A model generated the notes under the pieces. It did not search any database and was not told the origin of the DNA. It worked only from the letters and a program-made list of their open reading frames with translations. Shown one piece after another: positions 11,179 through 22,462 of a stretch of DNA of 64,000 bases. A program made the translations under genes and the position numbers. Where the stretch lies: positions 3,368,358-3,432,357 of the forward strand of contig JBCFYV010001001.1 of assembly GCA_039000515.1 (NCBI GenBank). The letters run 5' to 3'. The stretch comes from Timema cristinae. Taxonomy: Eukaryota > Arthropoda > Insecta > Phasmatodea > Timematidae. Each line of letters starts with the position of its first letter. Position 1 is the first letter of the stretch.

Positions 11179-12158
11179 TACAAGAGTGTCACAAGATTAT
11201 AATCCCCGATACAAGGGCTCCACAAGATTATAATCCCCTTCACAAGGTTCCAAAGATTCCTAATCACCGTTACAAGGCCACAAGATTTAATCCCCTACAA
11301 GGGTGCCACAAGATTTAATCCCGTTACAAAGGTGCCACAAGATTATAATCCCCGTTACAAGGGCGCCACAAGATTAATCCCTTACAAGGGCCACAAGATT
11401 TAATCCCCGTACAAGGGTGCCACAAGATTATAATCCCCGTTCACAGGGGCCACAAATTATAATCCCCGTTACAAGGGTGCCACAAGATTATAATCCCCCT
11501 ACAAGGGGCCACAAGATTAATCCCGTTCACAAGGGCGCCACAAGATCCTAATCCCTTCACAAGAGTCCACAAGATTCTAATCCCCCTCACGAGGGTGCTA
11601 CAGATCCTAATCTCCTTCACAAGGGTGCCACAAGATTATAATCCCCTCACAGAGGGTGCCACAAGATTCTAATCCCCTTCACAAGGGTGCCACGAGATTA
11701 TAATCCCCTTCACAAGGGTGCCACAAGATTATAATCCCCCTCACGAGGGTGCTACAAGATCCTAATCCCCTTCACAAGGGTGCCACAAGATTATAATCCC
11801 CGTTACAAGGGGCCACAAGATTCTAATCCCCTCACAAGGGTGCCACGAGATTATAATCCCCTTCACAGGATGCCAAAGATTAATCCCTCACAAGGTCACA
11901 GATTAATCCCCTTCACAAGGGTGCAAGATATATCCCTTCACAAGGGACCAAAGATTATAATCCCTCACAGGTGCACAACTTTATCCCTTCACAAAAGTGC
12001 ACAAGATCCTAATTCCCTTCACAAGGGTGCCACAAGATTATAATTCCTCGCAAGGATGTCACAAGATTCTAATACCTCACGAGTGCCACAAGATTTTAAT
12101 CCCCTTCACAAGAATGCCACAAGATCCTAATCCTCTTCACAAGGGTGCCACAATCTAT
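11179..12158. repeat. Degenerate 31-bp minisatellite, about 32 copies
   Basis: The unit begins cacaagattataatcccctt and continues cacaagggtgc. Copies vary from about 24 to 32 bp. Many differences are losses of single bases in CCC, GGG, AA or TT runs, which may be true decay or uncorrected sequencing error. The open frame 11780-12043 is repeat translation. Confidence 0.9.
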
Positions 12159-12221
12159 AAAGGTTGAGAATCCTTGAGTTAAAGGCCGCCACAAACAAAT
12201 TTATATTTTGAACTTTATCTT

Positions 12222-13050
12222 ACTTCTCGTTCGAACTATACACATTTAATTGCACTATGGTGCAGATGAATGAGCAGGGTCAGATTTACCACTAGGCCCA
12301 CTAGGCCCACTAGGCCCGGGCCTAGAGCGCAACTCTCTGAGGGCACCACTTGAAGGGCGACTGCTAAGGCACTTCCACCAAGAATTTTGTTTTTATAATT
12401 TAATGAACAAGTCTACGTAGAAATAAGGCATTGAGTAGGCTATCTTTAATAAAGTGACATATTCATTTTGGTCTTTAATATCCGTCATTGACTTGTTTGA
12501 AAGTATTCGGTTACATAATGTAGGCCTACTAAAGAAACTGAGCGCGCTACGACCGATACTGCAAGTTCTCTACAAAATTATTTATTTAGGGAGCAATTTA
12601 TTTATAATATTAGTATGTCAATGTGTCCAAAAAATACTAAGTAATCTGTAAAAAGTGTAGATTAAATTGGCCTAGTTATAAGGTAATTAATTTTTTACTT
12701 GGAAATGTGATTTGCTCAAAATATGCGGCCTATCACTAATAGGCTAAAATGTGTAGCTAGGTTATTTTTAATACCATAAACTCAGTTTTTTGTTTTCCTA
12801 ATGAATTCTGTGTCTTTAAAGAGGGGTCACGTGCACGGGGAGTGGGTAGGGAGTGTAACGTCAACAAGGGCCTAGTGTAAATCCGGCCCTGGGACTGAGG
12901 AAGCTAGAATTGAGTAGGAATTTAACCGACTTTGCGTAGAGAGAGAGAGTGGGAAACCATTTAGTAAAATAACCCAGAGAACACCCCACTGGGATTCGAT
13001 CCCAAGCCTTCCCGTCACCATGAAACCGGACCAAGCGAGCTTGATGTTTA
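12222..13050 (-). mobile_element. SINE family B, old copy split by a hAT MITE (B3)
   Basis: The reversed 3' module (cttacttctcgttcgaacta, then tacacatttaattgcacta) lies at 12222-12274. The body and B-box complement (ggattcgatcccaagcc) continue at 12900-13050. The interruption is the 617-bp hAT MITE. A forward tail remnant (cccgatacgggtagcaag) abuts the right edge at about 13061-13078. Confidence 0.7.
12275..12891. mobile_element. Non-autonomous hAT transposon (MITE)
   Basis: Terminal inverted repeats of about 24 bp pair. The left starts cagggtcagatttaccacta and the complement of the right starts cagggccggatttacactag, both reaching ggccc. The CAGGG start is typical of hAT. The flanking 8-bp sites tgaatgag (12267-12274) and ggactgag (12892-12899) match at 6 of 8 positions, as expected for an aged hAT TSD. 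No transposase frame is visible. The element lies inside an old SINE. Confidence 0.8.
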
Positions 13051-13078
13051 TTCCACGCGCTCCCGATACGGGTAGCAA

Positions 13079-13756
13079 GTATGTTATTCTAAAGATAATT
13101 TACATATTCAATTTTTCACTATAATATATGTATATCCCACAGAAACCCGTAATAAATTAGTTTTACAATTAAATTAGTTGCTATATTTTCATTTATGAAT
13201 TCATTTGGTGGGTCGAGTAAACTACGTTTTATTAATATAACTATATTATTAATATTTAAGTTAATAGCTTTCAAAACATTATTTGAAAAAAAAGTCAAGT
13301 GTCTCCAGCTGGGATTTAAACACGTGCCTCCAATTTGTTTGTTTAGTTTCTTCAAACAAAACTTGTGGCTCTGACCTGAAGGGTCAGGGTGAATGTTAAC
13401 TGTGCTATCCTTGTCATAACAATTTACTCTTTCCCCACCCCGCTCATTGCGGTCTACCTCATAAGAGATACATTTTTTTACTTTTCTAGCGTGCTAAAAG
13501 GAATCAAGTACCTATTTTTTATTGCATGGCAATTTTTGAGCAGCCGCTCATATATATATAGGTCTTAACCCCGGAAATATTTACTCACAAGTGAGTTCTT
13601 GAGAACCAAAGCAGATATATTTCAGTGTCTTGGGAGGGGAAGGGTTTCTTGGAGGGAGTAATTTTGTCATATTTACTCATTTTGATTTCATTTCGGCCCA
13701 TGCCCAATTTATAACATGCACGATTCACCTTGAGTTAACTGAACTCAACCTTCAGA
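13079..13756. other. Unassigned AT-rich stretch
   Basis: No gene or repeat family was recognised. The minus-strand frame 13119-13355 has no domain. Confidence 0.4.
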
Positions 13757-13786
13757 GGTGGCCACTCATTGGACTGATAGTTTGAT

Positions 13787-13912
13787 CTGTCAGTTCGGAC
13801 TGAACTGAAGGTTGGCACACATCACGGTAATGTTCGGGACTGAACTGAAGGTTGGCATACACACGGTCAGTTCGGACTGAACTGAAGGTTGGCATACACA
13901 CGGTCAGTCTGA
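13787..13912. repeat. Short tandem of a terminal motif, about 3 copies of 41-45 bp
   Basis: The block gttcggactgaactgaagg, then ttggcatacacacggtca, is repeated three times at the left end of the putative transposon. Confidence 0.85.
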
Positions 13913-14049
13913 AATAGAGCGTGGTTGGTGCTGGACGTGTTTTTTTTTTTTTTTTTTAGGTTTTAATATGGAAGAAACATTGTGTGATGCAATTGCACTT
14001 ATTGTTAGAAAGTGTAAACGAAAAGAAAATTGTGGATGAAGTATTGGCT

Positions 14050-14330
14050 TTTTATAATAATATAATAATAATAATATAATAATAATATTTAGCACCACGT
14101 CCTACCCGTTCGGGTTATACGCTTTAAGTACTAATTACGTTAATGGATTTAGGAATTGGGAAGGTTGAATTAGAGGAAGTGAGCCCGCATTTGCGTGGAA
14201 GGAGAGTGAAAACCTTTTATGAAAAACCACCCCAGTTCACCCGACCGAGATTTGAACCTCGATCTCCCCGTCCTCAGCAGTCGAGCTCAACACGACAAGC
14301 GCGTTAGCCAACTACGCCACCGAGGCGGGT
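14050..14330 (-). mobile_element. SINE family B, young (B4)
   Basis: This is a full reverse copy with (ATA)n tail complement, 3' module (cctacccgttcgggttatac), body, B-box complement (tttgaacctcgatctcc) and head ending in gccaccgaggcggg. The 8-bp TSD tattggct is at 14042-14049 and 14331-14338, inside the putative transposon. Confidence 0.9.
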
Positions 14331-14337
14331 TATTGGC

Positions 14338-14480
14338 TATTGAAGCGAGGACAGTATTTTTCTTTACATTATCACGATATTCTTTAGTTTTAACATTCCA
14401 CAAGCAATTTTGTTCTCGCCATGTGCCTTGATAATTTCCAAAATAAAGTCTTTCGACCAGGAATCCATTGAACACTCACA
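14338..14480 (-). pseudogene. MADF-domain (Myb/SANT-like) fragment
   Basis: The minus-strand translation gives a [17 protein letters not shown] block, which fits the core of the MADF domain (L-W-x-x-x-x-x-x-Y-x-x-x-x-K-K). In the next frame upstream, [11 protein letters not shown] fits the preceding helix, so a frameshift separates the two halves. MADF proteins often accompany Harbinger transposases as the DNA-binding partner. Only about 45 residues survive and the end has been cut by a SINE. It is probably a dead transposon gene, not a host transcription factor. Confidence 0.5.
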
Positions 14481-14797
14481 GGCACAAGCTAAAATGCACA
14501 ATACAAATTAATTTATTCAAACAATTAAAATGTAATATAGTACTTGACTTCTCACTAAAAAATGGTATCAATAAACATAGGAGACCTACACACAATGCTG
14601 TTTGCTCCACGACCCTCGGCAGAAGACTGTTGTACTGATCGTTTGGACTGACCTCCCACACACGGTCAGTTCGGACTGATGGATGGCCAGTCCACAGTCC
14701 AGTTTGATGGAAAGTCACGAGTCCGTCAGTTCGGATTGATCAGTCAGTCATCCTTGTATACACACGACAATTTGAACTGACCATGTGTGGGCCCTAG

Positions 14798-15198
14798 GAC
14801 GCTAGACTCTCGTTGCATTTGTTGTTGTCTATCTATCCTGCTCACTCATTAAAAACCTAACTCTCGTTTCGAACAAGACAGGACAACCTTTTCACAGACG
14901 CTCGACCCAAATAAATACTTGCAATGAAACCTTATTTGTGTAGGGGACGGTCAGACTGAGCGAGCGACTAAAAAATAAAGTAGAACACACTGGTTGTAAT
15001 GAGAGGTGGCCAGACTGGAGCGAGCGATGGGGAGGGGGGGGGGGAGATTATTTACGTGGGGGCAGCCCCCGTTCTACCCACGCGCCTGCTGCAAAGTAGG
15101 TAGTTTAATATAACTGATATTATTTTCATTTTACTTACGAATCCTAGATCCGAATCTTAGGACGAGTTTAATTTTCAGATTGAGTAGGTGCTCCTTAA
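14798..15198. other. Unassigned stretch
   Basis: A G-run lies near 15030. No gene was recognised. The last three bases (taa, 15196-15198) are the left TSD of the next element. Confidence 0.45.
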
Positions 15199-16122
15199 GG
15201 GCCGGTGCCCACGAGCGACGCGCGTCATTTTTGCAGCCATACTTTGATTCGAACGATGGATGGAGTTCACACGGGACGCGAGGTCTGGCGTCAAGTTGGC
15301 GCCATTGTTGCGTCAAAACTAGTGAGGCGGGTTTCTGCAAAACGCAGCGGTGACACTACCGCTCAGCGTGTTCTGTCAGTCCCTGTGAAGACAGAACAGT
15401 GCATACGGACAGCGTGCGTCACGTGACAGTAATCAGTGTACAGTCAGAATGGAGGACGAGATAAACACACAACTGTTTATTAATGAGGTGCGGGATACAC
15501 ATGTCATTTGGAGGTCGTCCCTAGATGTATACCATGACAGAAATAAAACACAACCACCATGGATAGAGATATGCACGACGCTATATCTAAATACTAATGA
15601 AATAGAAGCCATAATGCTAAAGCAACTTGGCGAATTTTAACTCAATTTTTTTTTCTAATAATTTTTATGAATTATTGAGAAAAAATATTTGTATATACAG
15701 TGTAACTTCGTTTATAAGGACTAACTGGGACCATGTGTCAACTGGATTACCCAGATTATCCTGAAATATAGTAAAAGTGCATTAAAACAACATACATTAC
15801 TACCTACCATTTATTTTCATAATAAATATTTATAAAATACTTGAAACATATCACAACCACTGTCAACTTATAAAATAATGAGTAGAGATGACTTATAAGT
15901 TCGTGTCAGGGTATTAGAGTTGTGATGTACAGCAAATATAAGTTTGACTAATTTTTTTCCGCTCCCGGAGTGTACTTGTCACGGCCATGGCTTCAAACCG
16001 ACTGAGGCCGATAGTTGCGTCCAAATAGACGCAAGTAGTTAGTGTGCACTGCTATTAGCGGTGACGCAGCGTCACAGGATGCGACTGCAAAGATGACGCA
16101 CGTTAATCTTGGACACCGGGCC
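15199..16122. mobile_element. Non-autonomous PIF/Harbinger-type transposon with TAA TSD
   Basis: The left end gggccggtgcccacgagcg and the complement of the right end ggcccggtgtccaagatta are imperfect inverted repeats. Similarity continues through gcgcgtcatttttgcag / gtgcgtcatctttgcag, giving TIRs of roughly 45 bp. The element is flanked by TAA at 15196-15198 and 16123-16125, the 3-bp TSD typical of PIF/Harbinger. GC-rich ends (gcgtc/gacgc) surround an AT-rich interior. It carries a partial MADF frame but no DDE transposase, so it needs a partner element. Confidence 0.8.
15449..15643 (+). CDS. Truncated MADF-domain protein inside Harbinger element
   Basis: The 64-codon frame from ATG 15449 encodes the N-terminal part of a MADF (Myb/SANT-like) DNA-binding domain. 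Acidic start M-E-D-E-I, helix L-F-I-N-E-V, then V-I-W-R-S-S-L-D-V-Y-H-D-R-N-K, then W-I-E-I-C. The W...Y-H-D-R-N-K-x-x-x-x-W pattern is diagnostic. Normal MADF proteins of such transposons are 150-300 residues, with a C-terminal BESS or protein-interaction part. Here the frame stops in an AT-rich run, so the product would be one incomplete domain. It lies within the TIRs of 15199-16122 and is most likely a deletion-derivative transposon gene. An alternative is a non-functional remnant with no expression. Confidence 0.6.
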
Positions 16123-16125
16123 TAA

Positions 16126-16910
16126 GTGCGGTACTATACTAAATACAAGACGACACCTATTTAAACTCGCATGGAATTAGCCCATTCCATCACATATAAA
16201 ACCGGCCCATTCCATTCTGGTGTTGGTTGGTGCCATGTACTTAGTATAGTATAAGCCAAATAACCTAAATTGTAGATGATTTATAAAAAAAAACATAAGC
16301 GATCCAATACACAACCAAACCACTGTTGCACAATACGTATCACACACTCTGTATAACAGAATTGTTGCAAACTTAAAGGATCATCCATAAACCACGTAAG
16401 CCTGGCGCTTTTTTCGTACTTTTTTTTTTTGCACCCGGTTCCCCTATGTAACGCCACGTAGACATTACATCCCCCCCCCCCCCCTATAAACAGCGTTACG
16501 TGTTTAAGGATGACCCCACAGTCCTATTAGAGTTTGAAGGATGTCCAAAGTGCAGTGTTTAGTATCATTAGTCCGTATTCCTGATGACAATAAAACATGG
16601 AAATGGTAACGGAAAATAAGCTTGTAAAATGTTTTCAAATTTTTCAAAAATAGCTTAGTAAGCAGATTGTGGTTTATATAGAGTTCACACTTCATTTTTA
16701 TATTTCCAAAACTCCAGAAGGTTGCGGTATAAATTATATCCTGAACACTTTATCTGAGTATGTTGACACCCTAAAAGATCCAAATGAATGAACTAGACTC
16801 TTTAAAAGTTGATCCTCTAAAGACTGCCACAAACGTTATCAAATAAATGGTAAAACAAAGACTTGTGCAAAATATTGACCGTGTATGGGCTGGTTTGAGG
16901 GGGGTATTTT
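16126..16910. other. Unassigned stretch with a long C-run
   Basis: A run of about 14 C lies near 16471. No gene was recognised. The minus-strand frame 16504-16695 has no domain. Confidence 0.45.
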
Positions 16911-17135
16911 TTTAGCACCGCGTCTTACTACATGTTTGGGTTACACGGATAAGTACTGATTACGATAGTGAGTTATAGATGAGGACGGATGGATTTGGTT
17001 GGGTTTAAAGGCGGTATACCTGCATTTTCATGGTGGAATAGTGAGAAACCATTTATAAAAACGGTACAATCGATTGGTATTCAAATTCCAATACACCCGT
17101 CATTGACAGTCCCAGTTTATTGGTGTTTGAGAGTT
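16911..17135 (-). mobile_element. SINE family B, old degenerate (B5)
   Basis: The reverse 3' module (agcaccgcgtcttactacat) and body (tgcattttcatggtggaata; gtgagaaaccatttataaaa) are clear. The tRNA-like head is barely recognisable. No TSD was seen. Confidence 0.7.
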
Positions 17136-17588
17136 GTTTCTCAACTGAAGGTCATTTGAGGTTCAACTTCCGTACAGTCCACTTCGTTATTTTTGCCTAC
17201 GTGGAGATTTCGAGGCTATTTTGCGAAGCGGGTTGTATCTTAACTTGACGCAGCTAAGCAGTCTAAGCACTATCACACTTAGACACCAATGTAGAAATAG
17301 AAAGAGAGGGAAGAACATGAGTAGTTCAGCCTGAGAGGGCTCGTGTTTATGTGCTGATAACCTTTCCCCTCTTCACTGACGAGTTTACACTCACTTTAAT
17401 ATTTGCTCCTTGAAAATATTGACCTGATTTTTAATTTAATCTTTTCTTGTTTCCTATTCTAGATAGACATTTTCTACCACTGACTTTTGTCATTTACGTC
17501 TTGGCAGGAAGACTCCTGCAGGCCATTTTCGTGTCCAAGCCACCTAAATTGTAGATGATTTATAAATAAAAAAAACTTACGCAAATAA
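17136..17588. other. Unassigned stretch
   Basis: No gene was recognised. The last 13 bases (17576-17588) are the left TSD of the next SINE. Confidence 0.4.
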
Positions 17589-17858
17589 CCCGCCTCGGTG
17601 GCGTATTTGGCTAACGCGCATGTCGTGTTGAGTTCGACTGCTGAGGACGGGGAGATCGAGGTTCGAATCTCGGTCGGGTGAACTGGGGGTGGTTTTTCCT
17701 AAATGGTTTTCCACTCTCTCTCCTCGCAAATGCGGGTTCACTTCCTCTAATTCAACCTTCCCAATTTCTAATCCATTAGCGTAATTAGTACTTAAAGCGT
17801 ATAACCCGAACGGGTAGTAAGACGCTGTGCTAAATATTATTATTATTATTATTATTAT
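17589..17858 (+). mobile_element. SINE family B, young full length (B6)
   Basis: The head cccgcctcggtggcgtattt, then ggctaacgcgc, carries the A-box. The B-box is gaggttcgaatctc. The body, 3' module (acccgaacgggtagtaagac) and (ATT)n tail follow. The 13-bp TSD cttacgcaaataa is at 17576-17588 and 17859-17871. The minus-strand frame covering it is a by-product. Confidence 0.93.
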
Positions 17859-17871
17859 CTTACGCAAATAA

Positions 17872-18701
17872 ACAACTTAGAGATAAAAATAATAATTTTG
17901 TGACACTGTAGGACTTAAGATATTATTGTTTTTGTTTTAACGTTATATCTTTAAAACTCGCCGAGTAAAACGTAAATTCACTAACATGGTAAATCCTATC
18001 TTTACCGGCCGTGACGTCACAGATAAGTAACATCCTTAAGTAGGTATGTATACCACAATCTTCTGGATCTTTGGCAAGTGAAGTTCATAAGAGTTGCAAT
18101 TGTAAAAACGCGGGCCATGAAGAACTAAAAGGAAAAGAATCAAATAAATTAAATTATTTGCTACAGTTTTCACGTTTAATCCTCACCGGAAACACAAGCA
18201 ATAATGAAGTCTAAACACTGCTCTTTGGACATGTTTCAATCCTTGTAACTCACCTCTTACTGATGTTTGCAACAATTATGTCAACGTGTGTATGATCATG
18301 TGTTGTGCAACAGAGTGTTTGTTACTCGACAACGGTTTACGTGAGTGTTTTTGCTGGGGGTCTTGATAGCCAGATGATGTACAACATTACTCAAAACAGT
18401 CTTACACTGACTGCCAACACTCTAGCTAGACCAACCCATACATGGTTAAAATCTTTGCACAACAGCCCATTTTTATGGGCTATTTCTACACAAACAATTG
18501 TATTGATTTATTAAACTCATATTTTAATATATAATTGAGAATTTTTATGAATAGGATGAAAATAAAAATAAATTATGAAATCAAAAAATGACCATAAGCC
18601 TATATTAGTAACATCAATAAACAAATGCCTGCTATGAATAATTATGTACCCTCAGTTATTCATAAGAGGTAGCAAATGTATCTTGCTAGATTCAACTTTG
18701 T
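17872..18701. other. Unassigned AT-rich stretch
   Basis: No gene was recognised. A perfect cAMP-response-element octamer tgacgtca occurs at 18012-18019 without a recognisable promoter. Confidence 0.4.
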
Positions 18702-20317
18702 TAGTTATAAGATAGGATTATAGTGTAATCAGTCAATGTAAGACTACTACCTTGCTTGGTTCCACTATGGTGTAGCTTATAAGATAGGGCCATAGTGTAA
18801 TCAGTCAAGGTAAGACTACTACCTTGCTTAGTTCCTCCCTGCTGTAGCTTATAAGATAGGGCCATAGTGTAATCAGTCAAGGTAAGACTACTACCTTGCT
18901 TGGTTCCACTATGGTGTAGCTTATAAGATAGGGCCATAGTGTAATCAGTCAAGGTAAGACTACTACCTTGCTTAGTTCCTCCCTGCTGTAGCTTATAAGA
19001 TAGGGCCATAGTGTAATCAGTCAAGGTAAGACTACTACCTTGCTTGGTTCCACTAAGATGTAGGTTATAAGATAGGGTCATAATATAATAAGCCAAGGTA
19101 AGACTGCTACCTTGCTTGGTTCCATCATGGTGTAGGTTATAAGATAAGGTCATAGTCTAATCAGTCAAGGTAGGACTGCTACCTTGCTTGGTTACACTAT
19201 GGTGTAGCTTATAAGATAGGGCCATAGTATAATAAGCCAAGGTAAGACTGCTGCCTTGCTTGGTTCCATTATGGTGTAGGTTATAAGATAAGGTCATAGT
19301 GTAATAAGCCAAGGTAAGACTGCTGCCTTGCTTGGTTACACTATGGTGTAGGTTACAAGATAGGGCCATAGTGTAATAAGCCAAGGTAAGACTGCTGCCT
19401 TGCTTGGTTCCATTATGGTGTAGGTTATAAGATAAGGTCATAGTGTAACCAGTCAAGGTAAGACTGCTACCTTGCTTGGTTACACTATGGTGTAGCTTAT
19501 AAGATAGGGCCATAGTGTAATAAGTCAAGGTAAGACTACTGCCTTGCTTGGTTCCACTATGGTGCAACTTATAAGATAGGGCCATAGTGTAACCAGTCAA
19601 GGTATGACTGCTACCTTGCTTGGTTCCACTATGGTGTAGGTTACAAGATAGGGCCATAGTGTAATAAGCCAAGGTAAGACTGCTGCCTTGCTTGGTTACA
19701 CTATGGTGTAGCTTATAAGATAGGGCTATAGTGTAATAAGCCAAGGTAAGACTGCTGCCTTGCTTGGTTACACTATGGTGTAGGTTACAAGATAGGGCCA
19801 TAGTGTAATAAGCCAAGGTAAGACTGCTGCCTTGCTTGGTTCCATTATGGTGCAGGTTATAAGATAAGGTCATAGTGTAACCAGTCAAGGTAAGACTGCT
19901 ACCTTGCTTGGTTACACTATGGTGTAGCTTATAAGATAGGGCCATAGTGTAATAAGTCAAGGTAAGACTACTACCTTGCTTGGTTCCACTATGGTGCAAC
20001 TTATAAGATAGGGTCATAGTGTAACCAGTCAAGGTGAGACTGCTATATTGCTTGGTTCCACTATGGTGTAGGTTATAAGATAGGGTCATAATATAATAAG
20101 ACAAGGTAAGACTGCTACCTTGCTTGGTTCCACTATGGTGTAGGTTAAAGATAGGGTCCATAATTAATAAGTCAAGGTAAGACTACTACCTTGCTTGGTT
20201 CCACTATGGTGCAAGTTATAAGATAGGGTCATATATAACCAGTCAAGGTGAGACTCTATTACTTGGTTCCACTATGGTGTAGGTTATAAGATAGGGTCAT
20301 AATGCAAACTGGTCAGG
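18702..20317. repeat. 72-bp tandem array, about 22 copies
   Basis: The unit tagtgtaatcagtcaaggta, agactactaccttgcttggt, tccactatggtgtagcttat, aagatagggcca totals 72 bp. Because 72 is divisible by 3, the minus strand stays open for 334 codons (19157-20161) and 150 codons (18701-19153), giving a 24-residue repeat. The same unit at 61530-61903 is mostly 71 bp, which breaks that frame and argues against coding. Variants (cagtcaagg / aagccaagg; ggttcc / ggttac) alternate in blocks, suggesting unequal exchange. The last copies are less regular. Confidence 0.95.
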
Positions 20318-20519
20318 TTTCCCATCAGTAGAGTAGTCAGCCATGAATCTTGCGTACCCGGGTTCGAATCAAGAAGATGCTGAGTATTTTACTACTAGGA
20401 TACGATAGGGCCGGGAGTAGACCTATGTTTATTAATCTAATTATTGGTCTCATAGTTATAAGTCAGCTATTTTCCGTCCTGGCCCATCTTTCTCCCCTCT
20501 TAGAAACATGATACTGTAC
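20318..20519. other. Junction sequence with an isolated B-box-like motif
   Basis: cccgggttcgaatcaag near 20357 resembles a tRNA B-box, and agtagagtagtcagcca near 20330 is a weak A-box-like stretch. This could be a fragment of another tRNA-derived element. Evidence is thin. Confidence 0.3.
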
Positions 20520-20761
20520 TCTATGCTGGCGGCCGGGGTTCAATCCTCGGTCCGGCACAGACTTATCTGAATACCAAACCCTTCCTTCACCTCTGACAAG
20601 ACATCTTGTGAATGTGGGAATGCCGGCCTCCCCGTGGTTCGGATTCCACGTTAAACTGTAGGTCCTTCATTTCATTTCACTATCACCCTACCATTACACA
20701 TTGCGTAAGAGTGTATAACCCGAACGGGTAGTAAGACGCGGTGCAAATAATAATAATAATA
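20520..20761 (+). mobile_element. SINE family A, 5'-truncated (A4)
   Basis: The copy starts inside the head (atgctggcggccggggttca) and runs through the body, 3' module (acccgaacgggtagtaagac) and (AAT)n tail. Several homopolymers are one base short compared with other copies (tcccgg to tccgg, ggggaa to gggaa, cgggcc to cggcc). Confidence 0.85.
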
Positions 20762-20764
20762 TTT

Positions 20765-20945
20765 ATACCTATATATTCCCTTCATCGGGGGACAGACAGA
20801 CCTAATGTCAAGCACCTGTCTGATCTGCCGGTGACGAGGAGGTTTGGAGGTCGTGTTCCGACTGGGTGTAAGTATTGAGGATGGTTTAACCCAAATTGTT
20901 TCCCAATTGTCCTCCACTCAAATACTCAGACATTCACTTTGAGGG
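20765..20945 (+). mobile_element. SINE family C, degenerate
   Basis: gtgttccgactgggtgtaag, tattgaggatggtttaaccc, tcccaattgtcctccact and caaatactcagacattcact match, block for block, the copy at 5193-5345. The head (gtcaagcacctgtctgatctg) is too diverged to assign to a tRNA. Confidence 0.5.
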
Positions 20946-22462
20946 GCAGACAATCAAAGCAGCAGCCAGAACAACAATCCTAGGAGTAGGATTACTTAGA
21001 AGCTACTTAAGAGTTTATTTTATGGTAAATCAGGGAATCCGCAGTGAACGAACGCATCAATGCAATTATTATTAGACCTACTGTAGCGTGTAATTTTTTG
21101 GATAATTTTAATACGCGTAACGGTACATCTTTTGAATATAAATGCAAAGATTACAATCGAATTAACGTTCACGTAACGTAATGTTCACTTGAAGTAAAGA
21201 AACCAACGTGTAATAAGGATTCACGTAACGTAACATAACTCAAGCAAAACAGAGCCAATGAATGTGTAGAATTTGAAAATAAATGGTTCACCACAATGGA
21301 ACCCAATCATTTAGGGCTGATTATACTTTAAGTAGTCGTAATAGAAACTTTACTGGAGTCACACAACAGAGTGTAACAAGAAGTTACGAAGTTTTTATCT
21401 TCGTGAGAAGAGGGCAAATAAACTAAACGGTAAAAGTTATCTCTATTCCAAATCTGTAAACAAACCAAGTACTAAATAGTTCTATTGACATTGCTATCAA
21501 TATGATTAGCTCTCTGGAACACGTGGTGGCCTTCAGTAACGGGTACGTTCTCCCCTGGATAGTTGTTACGTCAAGTGAACGTCAAGTTGATCTTGATCCC
21601 GCCATAAGTGCTATCTTATGTAGTCTCATGCATTCGACACATCTTCACTGCTTTATATATTATAGTTCTACTACTAATTATGTTTTTTTTTTCTTTTGTA
21701 AAACTATTTGCGGCACTTGAGGGAGTGTTGCGGTAAATTCTCCAACTGTCCTCGCCCTCCCAACTCATCACTGGGTGAACTATTTTTTACCTTTTCCTGA
21801 CAGTTCAAAAGTTACTCAAAAGTTTCCCTGTTTCTCAAATATGTCTTGTTAAATCGACCAATAAAATCAATATAACAACAATTAATCCTCGATGTGAAGG
21901 AATCCAAAGCTATATTTGTTTTAACTTTCCAACTAATCATAAAGAGTCCAAGCTACCGTAGACGGGCTATACCTACACCCATGTTTGCCACCACGTTACA
22001 ACCAAACATATTTTTCCAACCACCCATTTCTTTGGCATCAATTTTGACACGCTTTTACGTCACGCCTCACTAGGTCACGTTTCAACATCCCGGTTCAATT
22101 TTTTTTATTTGTGTTTGCTTTGCTCGACCCTCGTTTTATTGAAATCAAGTATTGCGAGCTGACTTGGCTGTTGTTTTTTTTTCACCGCTTGCTCGTGAAA
22201 ATGAACCAGCATGAGTCACAATCATATCAACGTGGCTCTGTCAACGAGCTCGTGTCGCGGGACTAAAAAAGGTATCTCCGTGCTTCCCTAATTTGACCCG
22301 AACTGAGTCGAAAACAGCCGAAGATAGCAAGGCTAACACTCGGCATCTCTAATATCAGGGACAGCGGGACCGGTCGATCAACTGACAAGGGGGGAGAGGG
22401 TGGAAACTACAAACAAGCGAGCGTAGCTTTCTCCGCGGCTCGCACTCGACAAAATACATGAA
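20946..22462. other. 1.5-kb stretch without recognised features
   Basis: Mixed composition. The motif cacgtaacgtaa occurs twice near 21171 and 21222 as a local repeat. The 72-codon plus frame at 21502-21720 has no domain. No SINE or array was seen. Confidence 0.4.

Larger units (their letters stand above)
13757..14797. mobile_element. Putative Harbinger-like DNA transposon remnant with MADF fragment
   Basis: Both ends carry repeated gtcagttcggactga motifs in opposite orientation (13786-13912 against 14660-14775). The right end read in complement starts gggcccacacatggtcag, like other Harbinger termini. Inside are a MADF-like frame on the minus strand and a short plus-strand frame (13969-14040) beginning M-E-E-T-L-C-D-A-I-A-L. 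A young family B SINE sits at 14050-14330. The ends and TSD are not firmly established. Confidence 0.5.

Noticed and set aside
18012..18019. CRE-driven promoter
   Set aside because: A single octamer with no TATA-like box, initiator or gene nearby.
19157..20161. 334-codon open frame with a 24-residue repeat on the minus strand
   Set aside because: It is the translation of a 72-bp tandem repeat; the unit length divides by 3, so the frame stays open automatically, and the sister array uses 71-bp units.
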